From Exophiala sp. HKRS030 (Eukaryota; Ascomycota; Eurotiomycetes; Chaetothyriales; Herpotrichiellaceae), in NCBI GenBank assembly GCA_023897205.1, contig JAHWDD010000008.1, positions 62,001 through 126,000 on the forward strand: 64,000 bases of DNA, in the 5' to 3' direction. Under the pieces are notes generated by a model that did not search any database, had not been told where the DNA came from, and saw only the letters and a list, made by a program, of their open reading frames with translations. This document shows, one piece after another, positions 41,641-52,493 of this stretch; position 1 is the stretch's first letter; every line of letters begins with the position of its first letter. The position numbers and the translations under genes were made by a program.

Positions 41641-42843
41641 CGCATAGTATTTGGTCGTTTGCGGCAAAGGCTCAATTGAATGCTAAAATCAGCCCGATGG
41701 TAATTTCAAATTGAAGTATCAGAATCAATCAAACTGGCCTCTTCTGAACCTCTTCCCATCGTTCTCACTCCGACCGTGACAAAGAGCGGGTGTTCGAACA
41801 ATTTACTACCGGATGACTAGAAGTTCTCCACGTGCCACCACATACGGAGTATGAATCATTGAACATGTAGATGTGTAGGTTTGCAAAAGCCACAGAGAGG
41901 AGAAACTCTCATCGGAAAAAGCCTCATCCAGGGGACGATCAAACCTGATTTAGCCCTTGCTGATTGTCCTAGCCCTAAGGAATATTCGTACGAGGAAAGG
42001 TACCAAGTGTTGTGTACCCATCGTAAGGCATGAAATAGAGATTTTAGTAACCCTGCCCATCGAAGAGACAATATTGTGGAGAATGCCCACTATTGGTTTG
42101 GAGTATCTGAGGTCTCAGAGGAACGGGTGGTCAAAGATCTGGATGGTTCGCTCTCGACTCCAACGATTCCCATTAACGTCCCTAGGTATTCCGGGGTACT
42201 TTAGCTTCCAGGCTTTTGGCGAGGTACTAACAGCTTCTTTAGGAACCAATCCGGTACACGAGTGTTGAGGTCCATTAGCGTGGTGAGGCTGAAACCCGGC
42301 CCATTCTGTCCGAATACAGTAAATTCCTTTTTCAGCAGCATCTATTTTCCTCCCTTGATGCGCTCGCTGCTACTTCTACTATTACTACAATCAATGCCTC
42401 TATGCGCTTATAAACATCTGGAATCATTCTTACATTCGGCAAAGAGTCTTTGTTTTACACCCAGATGAGATCTCTCCCAGCCGTTGAAGGGTTCCGGGAG
42501 AGTTTAATAATGGGCCTTGCCTATCGAAAAGCTCCGACCACCAGTTGACCAGTTCACCATCTACGGGGTATATCTTCATCGCACACGTGCAGACTGGGTC
42601 TCTGGATCTGTGAAGAAGTGCCCGCTACTCTTCAAAAGAGTATGCCAAGGACCTCTATCACCGAACAAGGAGGTCTTTGGAGGACTTTTTTGGGAAAAGG
42701 AAGATCGATATGTTGCTACTAAGTAAATTCCCCAAAGCTCGTACCCAGAAAGTCGAAGGGATTCAGAATGTTTTATAAGATCCAGTTCGTGTGCACGATT
42801 TAACGATGCGTTCTCTCTACCGAGAAAACTACACAACCGAAAA
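41641..42843. other. Intergenic region before the deaminase-like gene
   Basis: One TACGGAGTA nonamer at 41845-41853. The rest may include further decayed cluster sequence, but I recognise no domain in any frame. Confidence 0.4.
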
Positions 42844-44337
42844 ATGAGGTTGATCCTTGGACTTTCCTTCCTTGTCGCTTGTGCGGCCGCCCAACAAGTC
42901 TTCTTTGGACGGTTCATATCGACTCCTGCCCAAGATGTATTGTCCATCGAAATGGGGGCGGTTCTGGTCAATAGTTCTGAGGGCCATGGAGTGATCGAGA
43001 AAGCGGTCTGGAATGTCACTGACGTTGAGTCTGCTTTGGAGCAACTTGGGGCTGGAAACAATGCCACCGTCATCTCCGCCGCGGATGATGGATTCTTTTT
43101 TCCAGGCTTCATCGGTGAGTTTTTTCTTGCACTCATCACTGGGCATTCTAGAAACTAAACCTCGCGTACAATAGACTCCCACATCCATGCTCCTCAATAT
43201 CCGAATCTCGGACTATTCGAGGGAACACTCCTGGACTGGCTTGCAAAATACACCTTCCCGATGGAGTCATCCCTGAGCACGACGCAATCGCCTCTCTACG
43301 CAAATTCGTCAACCCCTCCTGACCCTTATGCCAGAGCCAAAGAGGTCTACACGGAGGTCATTGCCAAGACGCTCGCGTACGGAACCACAACAGCCTCTTA
43401 TTTCGCCACCATCGACGTCGAGGCCACGAACATCCTGGCGAGCCTGGCTTACTCCATGGGTCAGCGAGCCTACATCGGACGGACCTGTCAGGACAACCAG
43501 GAGTACAATCCCAGCTACTACAAGGACGAGTCCACCGCGGAAGCCATCAACAACACCTGGGCCTCGATAAACTACATCCAAAGTCTCGACCCTACCGGAG
43601 ACCTGGTCGCACCGATCGTCACCCCACGGTTTGCGCCCTCGTGCACCAACGAATCCATGACGGCGCTGGGAGAGATCGCCAACCAGACCGACCTCCGCCT
43701 CCAGATGCACATTTCCGAAAACGTGAAGGAAGTCGCCCTGGTCGCCGAGATGTACCCTCAACAAAACTCTTACGCCGGGGTCTACGACGCGCACAACTTG
43801 CTGACGGGCCGCACGGTCCTCGCACACGGTGTACACCTGTCGGACGACGAAATGAACCTGATTGCGGCGCGAGGGTCGGGGGTCAGTCACTGTCCGGCGA
43901 GCAATTCGGCCCTCGGGTCAGGTCTGTGCCAGGTTCGCAAGCTGCTCAGCAAGGGCATCAAGGTCGGTCTGGGTACCGACGCTGCGGGCGGTTACAGTCC
44001 CAGTATGCTCGAGAATGTCCGACAGGCTTTCCTGGTCAGTCGGACCCTCAGTTACCTGGACAATGACAACAGAACTCTCGACGTCCCCACGACCCTGGCC
44101 CTGTGGCTGGGCACGATGGGTTCGGCCCAGGTCGTGAGCATGGAAGGCCGTCTCGGAGGGTTCGAGCCCGGTATGCTCTGGGACGTGCAAGAGGTCTCTC
44201 TTCACTCGGACGGTCCCGTCAAAATTTTCGGCTGGGAAGAATGGTACGAGAGAGTCCAGAAATGGGTCTGGAACGGCGGCGAAGAGAACGTCATGCGAGT
44301 TTGGGTCGGTGGACGTTTGGTTTCTCAAAGAGACTGA
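42844..44337 (+). CDS. Secreted guanine-deaminase-like amidohydrolase
   Basis: Exons 42844-43114 and 43175-44337 (60-bp intron, GTGAGT...AATAG) give 477 residues. The join rebuilds PGFIDSHIHAPQYPN, the first metal site (His93, His95). Later motifs are GTTTASYFATI, MHISENVKE, LAHGVHLSDDEM and VGLGTDAAGGYSPSM, all as in guanine deaminase. The N-terminus MRLILGLSFLVACAAA is a convincing signal peptide, and at least eight N-glycosylation sequons are spread over the chain. Ordinary guanine deaminases, which convert guanine to xanthine and ammonia, are cytosolic, so this looks like a secreted paralogue; its substrate could be another purine or cyclic amide. The next gene upstream is the polyketide-synthase relic, but nothing links their functions. 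Confidence 0.83.
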
Positions 44338-45416
44338 CATGGCAATCGTATCGTAAGCAGATAACTATTCGTATTCAGCATTATTCAAAAATTTTGCCGG
44401 TGTAAATGTGGATTAGCTCTAATAGACACTTTGAATCGATTCTACGATACTTTTGAACTAGTTGGTCTCGAAAACTGGGGTACTAAAATTTCCTATTACA
44501 GTGTGGCGGTTTTAGGGGTACATTGATACTCAGCGAAAAGTATTGTACTAGGGCTTAGGGCAAATCAATAATGAAAGATGCAGCGTATGAAATTGCAGTA
44601 GTGGCTATCTTTATAGGACTGAATCGTTTGTTGCAAAAATTATTTCACTTCTTGTCCTTTTTCTTCTTCCTGCTCTCCTGTCCAGCATATGCCATCATGC
44701 TCTCCTCCTCTCTCCCAGGTAGTTTGATCTCGTCTGGGCTCCCACTGGTAGTTGTTTGGCCCCGAGCTTTCTGGGAGGTTCTGCCCTGATCCTGCAGGCT
44801 ATTGGCATTGTCGTTGGAGATATCCATCTGGTTTCTTCTCGAGACATGCTTGGGGAGGAAAATCGGCGGGGAAGGCTGAGGTCCAGCTGGTATCGTATTG
44901 CTAGCAACACAGCCAACTCGGAAAATAATGCGAAGTGAACTTATTTCAGTTCTGGGTGTTTCAAAGACTGCGGTTTCATTCCCGTTCAACGTGATAACAC
45001 ATAGGCAGCCATGAGAATGACCTTGACAATTTCAGTCAGGTTTGAAATATGCCTGACCATCCCCTTGTTCCCTGTAAAGGTTACATGAGCCATTGTATCA
45101 ACAACTGTTGCACCGACATCAGTCGGTTCCTTTCAATGGTGGTAATCTTTTCGGTAGTCGTGCTCGAGAACTTCGGCCAAAATGAACATCAATAGCGATG
45201 ATGTGGATACATGTTCGGATTGTTGCCGACGAACAGGCCGACAAACAGGCCGACGAACAGGAAGCGATATGCGCCATCAAAAGTACATGACAGATGAACG
45301 TGGCAAGGGGGGGGTGAGGCTTTAAAAAAAAATGTCATTCTTTTGATCATCTACGGCGTATGCATAATTCGATTCGTTCCTAGGACCAATCACTGTTACC
45401 TGCCTTCATCCCATGA
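44338..45416. other. Convergent intergenic region
   Basis: Between the deaminase-like gene and the APH pseudogene. It contains a 12-bp tandem repeat at 45225-45260 and no recognisable gene. Confidence 0.4.
45225..45260 (+). repeat. Three-copy 12-bp tandem repeat
   Basis: GCCGACGAACAG is repeated three times head to tail; the middle copy differs at one base (GCCGACAAACAG). Confidence 0.9.
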
Positions 45417-46857
45417 TCACCTCTCAGCCTTTGCCATTTCGTTTACAAGCTGGTCTAGTTCTTTTCGCTCCTCCATTGTCAGAAGACCGAGACGATCATC
45501 AAGGGTTCCGTCACCAAAGAACCTCCTATCAATCTTGACCCAGTAAATCATATCAAACGCCCAACACCGCCGCGCCGCATAGCTGACCCAGAGATTTAAT
45601 CCCCCGTCTTCCAACTGTCTTTCATGAAGTGTGAGAGACGTTGGTGTTCCTTCAGCGTCCCACGTTTGATCGCGGCCGTCTCTCTCTCGGACGTGGCGTC
45701 CAGGAATACAGGAAAGGTTTTTTCGTAGACTCGCGTCCAATCGGACAGTCCTTCTGGCCAGTACTCGGGGAGCTCGAGCAGGAGCCAGACGGGAGCGCTG
45801 TGGGCGAATTCCGGCGGCGCGGCGTAAGTAAATTCCCAGTCGAGTGCCCCGGTGACCTCGAAGTTAGAGGTGGACAAGACGTTTGCTGGCCTGAAATCAT
45901 CATTGAACAACGGGAATGGCCCTTTGTCGCTACTGCTGCTGCTGCTGTTGCTGTTGTTGCGCCGCCACCGAGAAGAAGCAGAGGCAAGCAACAAACCTTC
46001 TCTGGCCATTTTGCGAAAGAGGCATCTCGCAATGTAAATATTTCCGCCTGAATTCATCCGGCACCTGCACGACCCCGACGCGTTGAGCTTTGTGATGTTC
46101 CAGGTGCATGTCCGCCAGCGCAACGTAATACGAGGTCGTCGTCTCAAACGGACCCCGTGGGAGGGCATCCGGGGACACGTTTCCCAACTGGACAAGTTCG
46201 TTCATGTTCAAGGTCAGCGGGCGGTGACTTGTATACAACCCACGAATCACCGTCATCGGTCGAGGAAATGCACCCGATTTTGGGAAACGTGTGTTTGGAG
46301 TACTACATGATGTCGGCCATTTGCCCGTAGATGAAATGTAATCGCGATTGTTCACGGCTCACGTCCGGGTTCAGGACGGGTCGTTCCTCGTAAGGGACGT
46401 CCGGCGTGTTGAGACCGTCGACGAGATCGCACTCGTGTTCGACAAACTCCATGATGATGAACGGACCCAGGCCTTCGGGGCTCTCCTCGGCCGTGCCCGA
46501 GTGGAGGACGAACGGAACCGGGACGTTGGTCTCGTCGGTGAGAAAACGCACCACGGCGACCTCGCGTTCTGTCTTTTCTTCCGGAAACATGGCCTTTCCC
46601 GGGATGGGGATCCTCATCACCGCGGAGCCCCCGTCGGCGAAGGTCAGGCGAGTCCAGGCGTTGAAGGCACCCTTCTGAGGGGCCGAAAGTGTGTCGGGGA
46701 CGCCGCCACCCCTGTGTTTGTCTATCAGTTTCCCAATCCTCGAGAGGTTGTCCCTCTTGAGGAGCTTGGACTTCCACGTCTCGTATGTCTGCGTATTTGA
46801 ATCCCATGATTCTTCGTCGTACTCTAGATTGGTGTCGGAGAGAATCGGAAACGACAT
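45417..46857 (-). pseudogene. APH-family phosphotransferase pseudogene
   Basis: The minus strand encodes a typical fungal APH-family protein broken at four places. Residues 1-184 are open to QMADIM, then an in-frame TAG near 46305. Family-like sequence continues in the same frame (SKHTFPKIGCISSTDDGDSW), shifts near 46235 to RPLTLNMNELVQLGN, shifts near 46035 to IARCLFRKMAREGLL, and shifts again near 45600 to LNLWVSYAARRCWAFD. The kinase core FNDDFRPANVLS (in place of HGDxxxxN) and GALDWEFTYAAP is in the third segment; the loop His is Asn here. A short intron could formally remove the first stop and shift, but its translation matches the family, and no intron explains the other shifts. It is probably recently dead, since similarity is still high throughout. 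Confidence 0.75.
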
Positions 46858-47455
46858 GTCGAATGAAAAAGTCCAGAGACCACGAAGAGGTAGTGAAATG
46901 GAGTTCTGATAATTGATTACATGTTGTTGGTGGTGGTTTACAAGGGCAATTTCAAGGGAGTCTGCCAGTCAGCCTTGAACAAAAGGACAAAGGAGGTCGG
47001 TGGAATGTGTTTCAAAAGGTGCGGGAATCTTGGCATCGACTTCAGGGGGGTCAACTTGACTTGACTCTCCCGCGTGAATTGTATTGCATATACCAGTAAC
47101 ACGGTAGAGTGTTATCCCAGTGGCGATCACAGTCGAAAAACGATGTGGCCATATGATTGATCTCTGGTGTATGTATTGAAGGCCGTTAGACCCTCCGTGA
47201 TGGAGAATTCGAACCCGTACCGAAGGAGCCAGAGATATTTACTCCGTGGTATTTCTTCTGACCTTTTTTTTCTTCTTCGAAAATAAAAATAAAAGCAAAC
47301 CCTCATTGATATAAAAAAGAATGGGATTTTTGTTATTTTCCCCCGACGGAAATCGGGTTTCGTTTTTGGGAGAATTAGGGGGAGAGGAAATGAGGTGACA
47401 TGTTTTTATTTTCCTGGGCAAGGGGGGGCTGAAGAAGGGGGGTTATTATCGCCGA
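46858..47455. other. Upstream flank of the APH pseudogene
   Basis: A/T-rich tracts around 47260-47330. A short T-loop-like sequence near 47207-47220 lacks pairing and is not annotated as tRNA. No gene. Confidence 0.4.
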
Positions 47456-47560
47456 CCTGGGGGGATTCGAACCCCCGGTCCTAATTTTCTGCTCGCTCTG
47501 CGTCGTGAAGTGAATTGACCGTCCACTACATGGCATGTAGTTTTAACCTGAGCCATCACT
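47456..47560 (-). tRNA. tRNA-like element or tRNA pseudogene
   Basis: The minus strand contains a perfect T-arm: GGGGG, loop TTCGAAT, CCCCC, which is also a strong pol III B box (GGTTCGAATCC). An A-box-like TGGCTCAGGTT lies about 80 bases upstream, near 47550. I could not pair acceptor ends or assign an anticodon, even allowing an intron, so identity is open: an intron-containing tRNA, a decayed tRNA, or another pol III gene. Confidence 0.35.
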
Positions 47561-47855
47561 GCAGAGAGCCTTGGTAGTTTGTTTTGATATAAATTTCACC
47601 GATTCGATTGATATGGCCACTGTGGGTCCTTGAGTGAAGTGTTATTCACACAAGGCTGGGCTACTAGTATCCTTGGTTACTGAATGCAGCCTCGTCCATG
47701 GTTATTTCATGTATCTTTCAAGTAGGTGTCTAGCTACACCACCCACAGGAGCTGAGAAATATGTAATAGGAGTTTCGTGTGATCGAGAAAAGTGTGAAGG
47801 AAATGCGATCTGCAGTATGCATATAAATAATATTGTATTGATACACACCATAGTC
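47561..47855. other. Spacer between the tRNA-like element and RGP1
   Basis: Just under 300 bp of A/T-rich sequence; RGP1 3' flank. Nothing else seen. Confidence 0.35.
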
Positions 47856-50248
47856 TTATATTGGGATACCTACTACCTCACCGTCCCCTCTTCCATCAGG
47901 AACGAGGTCACCATAAACAGTAATGGGAATGACAACCTCAAATGTCTCGCAGTCCAAATTCTCCACCGCAACATTGATCGTGCCACGTTCGTCTCGGACG
48001 ACTTCTTCAACCAATTCCACTGCAGGCTTGGCTGGCACGCCATGATCGTTGTTGTTGTTGTTATTGTTGTCGCCGCCATCGTCATCATCATCATGACCAC
48101 CCTCCAAGGTCTTGACTGTGCCAAACTCGAACCTCAGACTCCACTCCAGATTCACACCACTCGTGACAAACGTCGGAGTCGCCGAGGCTGGAATGCTGGG
48201 CGCAAACGTGGCCCGTCGCGCAAACAGTACGTTCTCCGCTTGTGCACCGTACGTCTTCCTCGTGACCCGGTTGATCGTGGCGGCAGACCGGACGGCAAGT
48301 GAAGGGCTCACTTTCTCCGTCGATTCGAGCGTCGACCTGAGTGAGGCGCAACAGACCTGACCATCCGAGAAGTCGATCACGGCCGTGATGGTCTCGCCTA
48401 GCCTGTGTAAGGGTCTGTCGATGACCACGACGGCGACTTTGAGTCCGTTGCGAGAGATCTCAAATCGGTTCGAGCTGGACGACGCAACATCCGTGTTCTG
48501 ATTACTATAAACAATGGCGCGATTGATCGCCTGCAACGCCTTGGAGTCCGCGCCGGCGTAGTGGCGGGGGATGTATGACTCCATGGTGACACTGCTGCTG
48601 GATTGACGTCGCATGTTGCGGTTGAGAAGCTTGTCGACAAACACGAGAAATTCGGCGCTGGATTGTTCGTCGGACTGCTGATGCTGTTGCTGGGAGGGCG
48701 TCGTAGGCGTATTGGACTCGTTGGTCGTCTGAGAGGGAAGAGAGATGATAGACTTGGTACGTGCAAGATCTTGAAGGATGACATGAGGTTGCATGAGGTC
48801 GTGTCCGAAAATTTCGCCGTCATAGTCAACGCCCGAGAACACACGCACGGGTACATTGACTTGGCGAACTGTGTGTACGTCCCGACCGCCCTGCACGCCG
48901 ACTGTGAGGTTGTAGGAGATCTTGATGGATTTCCCGCGGTAACTTGACGGCAGACCCCGCGGGAGAGGGTATGTGTAGGTGTAGCTCTGCTCCTCACCGG
49001 GGTCGAGATGCATGTCGACGAAGAGTAGGGATTGAGGAGTGGACAGCAGGGGAATGGCTCTGGAGTTCTTGACGGCGTGCATTTGCTTGACGCTGCTTGT
49101 GTCGTCGCCGCCTAGCAGGCTGTTGAGAGACTCGCTAAAATCTTTGAGACTAAAGGCCGTGCCCAGAAAACCACTGTTCGGACGCGGTTTCTTCATTCCA
49201 ACTACGCCGCCGCCAGCTTGCCCTCCGAGGAAACCTTTGCTTTTGACTTCTTCGAAATGGGACTGGTCAATCAAGGACGCGTCGAGGGTGAATGTTGCGT
49301 TGAGCTGTGCGTAGCCCATGAGCAGACTCACACTTCGAGGTTTTTGTTCGGCTGGCCTGAACGGCGCGCGTGAGAGGCTGAGGTTGGGCCTATGGTCCGA
49401 CAAGACTGACGGTTGCTCCGACATGAGCGTTTCCTGGGAATGATTGCTCAAAGAGTAAAAATCACCGCTACTTCGTTCGCTCGTCACCTGACTCGTCCTC
49501 GATAAAACCCGTGTCGCATCATCGCCGCCCGGACTTAAAGTCTGGGGCCGGGTGTCAGGGCTCGCTGGGGGAAACCTGAAGTCCGAGGTAGATTCACGGC
49601 TCCCACCTATGGCTGGCGACAGTGGACTGCGTCGACGGCCTTGGGGTGGTTGCGGCGAAGTCCCCGGGGATGCCTTACTGAACTGGCTTGCCGTACTTTG
49701 ATGTGGCGCTTGAAATTGGGTGAGTTTGGATCAATGCAACTATGACCATTTGGACGCAGCGACTTACCATGTTGAAGTTGGACTGTAGATGATCGCTGAT
49801 GACTCAATCTCTGCTGCCGTGCCCAGCTGTTGGGAGACGACGATTCTGGATGATCGTTGTTCCCGATCGGCGAAGTGACCGAGATGATTGAGACTGATCT
49901 CTGCTTGTAACCTGGCCTCTCTGTCGGCGATTGGAGATCGGTTGTGTTTATTGGACTTTGTAGCGACGCGGTAGCTCGGTGTCGTCCTCGACTATCAGAG
50001 TGAGACTCCTTGTCTGAAACAGACCGGCCATTTTGACCCAGGCGTAAGTGAGCGTGATTTTTCAACGAAATCGCAGCTATTTGACTGATGCTTTCGTGGC
50101 GACTGCTGCGTCTTCTTGCGATGGACGGTGTTACTGGCGGTTCTGCTAAGTTCGCGATGTTCTTGAAGGTGATGGTGCACTTGAGTTCTTCGCCGGCGAA
50201 CACGGATTGCTCTTGGAAGCGGACGATTACATGAATGTCCGAATGCAT
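47856..50248 (-). CDS. RGP1: RGP1 family Golgi exchange-factor subunit
   Basis: Exon 1 is 50248-49768 and exon 2 49708-47856, joined by removing a 59-bp intron (GTAAGT...TCAAG); 777 residues. The acceptor was chosen because it is the only one nearby that keeps the frame. MHSDIHVIVRFQEQSVFAGE and ELKCTITFKNIA form the arrestin-like N-terminal strand pair of the Rgp1 domain. A Ser-rich linker covers about 45-270, and the remaining Rgp1 blocks include VSLLMGYAQLNATFTLD, QSYTYTYPLPRGLPSSYRG and ISYNLTVGVQGG. The C-terminus has an Asp/Asn-repeat loop (about 705-725). Rgp1 with Ric1 activates the Rab GTPase Ypt6/Rab6 at the Golgi for retrograde traffic from endosomes. Ric1 is not in the window. Confidence 0.86.
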
Positions 50249-50763
50249 ACCACGGCCTGTATGCCTTCAGACCAGCTTGATCGGAGGAGAAGTTGGGCGA
50301 CTAGTGTTCGATGCTTTAAAAGAGAATGGCAAAGGATAAAAGACACATTGATGTTGAGGTCAACGAGATCGTTCTGGCTAAACGTCGGCAATATTTAAGA
50401 ACGTACAACAAATTGTGAGCGGAACAAATATACTCGATGAATATAACTATCAAGCAGAATATTTGATTAAATAATTCGGAAATAGTCTGTCATAGCAGGA
50501 GAATAGTTCTGTATTGATACAATGTCATATAAATCGTCATCATCAGCTATATATATACACTGGTTGTATGGAAATCCTCTAGACCTCTTGGGCAAATTTA
50601 TGTACTTCTCCGCTGTGAAATAGTCGCAGCAAGTTCATGTAATAGTCCCTTTGTAAGATGCTAGGTTGCGGATATTGGTGCATATGTTGGAGATTCCGAG
50701 CATCAGTAGGTGATATTTCCAGGTGGGCTGCAAATTTCGAGGTTTCTTTCCTGAGCGTCTTGT
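50249..50763. other. Spacer between DPH1 and RGP1
   Basis: RGP1 promoter and DPH1 3' flank. A minus-strand frame directly after the DPH1 stop (to about 50579) overlaps it by a few bases and has no family features; I do not call it. Confidence 0.4.
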
Positions 50764-52157
50764 TCACCCAGAGACTGTAACTTGAGCTGCAAGCTTCTCT
50801 GTCGTTCTGCCAAGTCCACTGTTGGCATAAAAGTCCATCGGATATGTGCCGTCACCTCGTTCCCAGCCTTGCTGCCCACCTAACACCACCAGGGCTTCAT
50901 ATGGCGTCAACAGTGGTCGAGGGAAAGCATATCCCCAATCAATGCTCAGTCGTGGACAAGCAATCTGGACCCAACAATCCACATCTTCGAACAATGCCAG
51001 CTTCCCCGGAAAGATTTCACTGAGTAAGAGGTTGATATAGGGTATTCCTTGCTGGGTCAGGTAATTTTGTATCATGGTCAGCGTATGAGGATTGCCTTGC
51101 CGACCCAAAGCTCCCAGAATCAGGCCCCATTTTTTGGCCTTCTTTGCGACACCGATGGCGCTGGACCGCATGTCTAGCATTTCATCGTGAGAATATGTCT
51201 CGCGCGTCAACTTTCGAGAGTAAGGATCATATCGATAGGCTGGGATGTCAGGGTTCGCTATCATCGCAGCTTCAAGGTGGAAACGACCATCGCCGAGATA
51301 TAGGATCAGGTCCACGTTTTGGTCTTTGCCAATCTTAGGCGCGGTACAACCGAGTACCTCGCCCTTGCTGAGCGGCATGGCTTGAGGCACGACCAGCTTG
51401 AGCCCTTCGGCTTCGAGGGCAGGTCTGATTGTATGGAGGGTTGCGTTGAACTGTATCGTACCCACCATGGCTATCGTCTTGCCCGGAGAAATGTTGCGCG
51501 ACAGAGTGCTCACCAGGTGCTTCACGTCGATGGAGATGTCTACGAAGATGTAGAGAGTGGCTATCTTTGTCGCCGACACAGGTATCAGACAACTGTGGGC
51601 ATAGTGAACCAGGAGGTCGCATCCCAGCGCTCTTGCGGTGTAGTCATCAATACAGCATGCGCCATATGTCACATCTCCCATGATCAAAGTCTCGGTGCCA
51701 GGGCAGAACTGGGTGAGAATATCTGAGATGGTTGTGGCAAACATGAGCAGCCCTTCAGGAAATTGTAGGGCGACTCTCTTCGCCTCGAGCGTTCGTATCC
51801 GATGGATGGTCTTGTGGATCTCGAAACTGTAGTTATGAGGGAGTAGGCCTATCGCAGCCTGGATATCTGGGTCGTCGAGGATTTCTGCTGGGATTTGGTT
51901 TAAGGCTCGTGGTGTTTTGCGCTGACCTGGTTCCCTATATTAGCAACTGATCTTTGCAGAAAATCGAATGCCCCCATCGCACTTTTCGCAACCACGGCCG
52001 TCGTTTCTTCAACGGAGCCATTGGTCTCATGCCTTTGTTTTGCCTGCGCATCCGCAGTTCTCCTCCCAACGAACCTCCTTTTAGGTGTTCTGTTGGTAGT
52101 GGTGGTACTCTCCTCTGCCGCCGTAGGAAAGGCCCCAGGTATTGAAGGCTCGTCCAT
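50764..52157 (-). CDS. DPH1: Diphthamide synthase subunit 1
   Basis: Exons 52157-51983 and 51926-50764 (56-bp intron, GTGCGA donor, GCTAAT branch site, CCAG acceptor) give 445 residues against 425 in yeast. The start [10 protein letters not shown] was preferred over an in-frame ATG 52 codons upstream. The core is [41 protein letters not shown] and [17 protein letters not shown]. The Cys residues in these three motifs are the [4Fe-4S] ligands of DPH1/DPH2. With DPH2 and DPH3 the enzyme transfers the 3-amino-3-carboxypropyl group of SAM to a His of elongation factor 2, the first step of diphthamide formation in the cytosol. It is divergent to the reductase gene with about 340 bp between start codons. 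Confidence 0.93.
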
Positions 52158-52493
52158 GTCTACCTGGGTACCGTGACTTGTCGATCTTGGGCTGGACAAG
52201 ACTTGTTGGTGGCATCTCAAAATTCGTCGACGATCTTCGTTTGTCTCCAAAAAGTCTCGCCATCGGAAATGCGGAGAAATTTCAGTCCGAAACTGTTTTG
52301 ATGATGGCGTCATACATTTTTCCTCTGCACTTCATTTCACATGAAATAGATTCAGACTTTCGAGCACGACTGCGTCTTGGATGAGCACTGACGTGTCTTA
52401 TTAACCCTCAAGATGCTATAAAGTCCGGTAGGTTGCAGTAAAGGCACGACGTTTCGCTATCACCCCGTCGACACACCTCTAATCTACCCCATC
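52158..52493. promoter_or_regulatory. Shared divergent promoter of DPH1 and the DUF1295 gene
   Basis: 336 bp separate two start codons facing away from each other, so both promoters must lie here. No TATA box or known factor site was recognised. Confidence 0.6.

Noticed and set aside
46233..46305. Possible intron in the APH pseudogene
   Set aside because: GT and AG ends exist, but the segment encodes conserved family sequence and the remaining frame shifts cannot be explained by introns.
47190..47240. Second tRNA-like T-loop (GTTCGAAT, minus strand)
   Set aside because: The flanking bases do not form a five-pair T-stem and no other arms were found.
50579..50767. 62-residue minus-strand frame overlapping the DPH1 end
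   Set aside because: It starts from a non-ATG codon, overlaps the DPH1 stop and lacks homology features; DPH1 already has its usual length.
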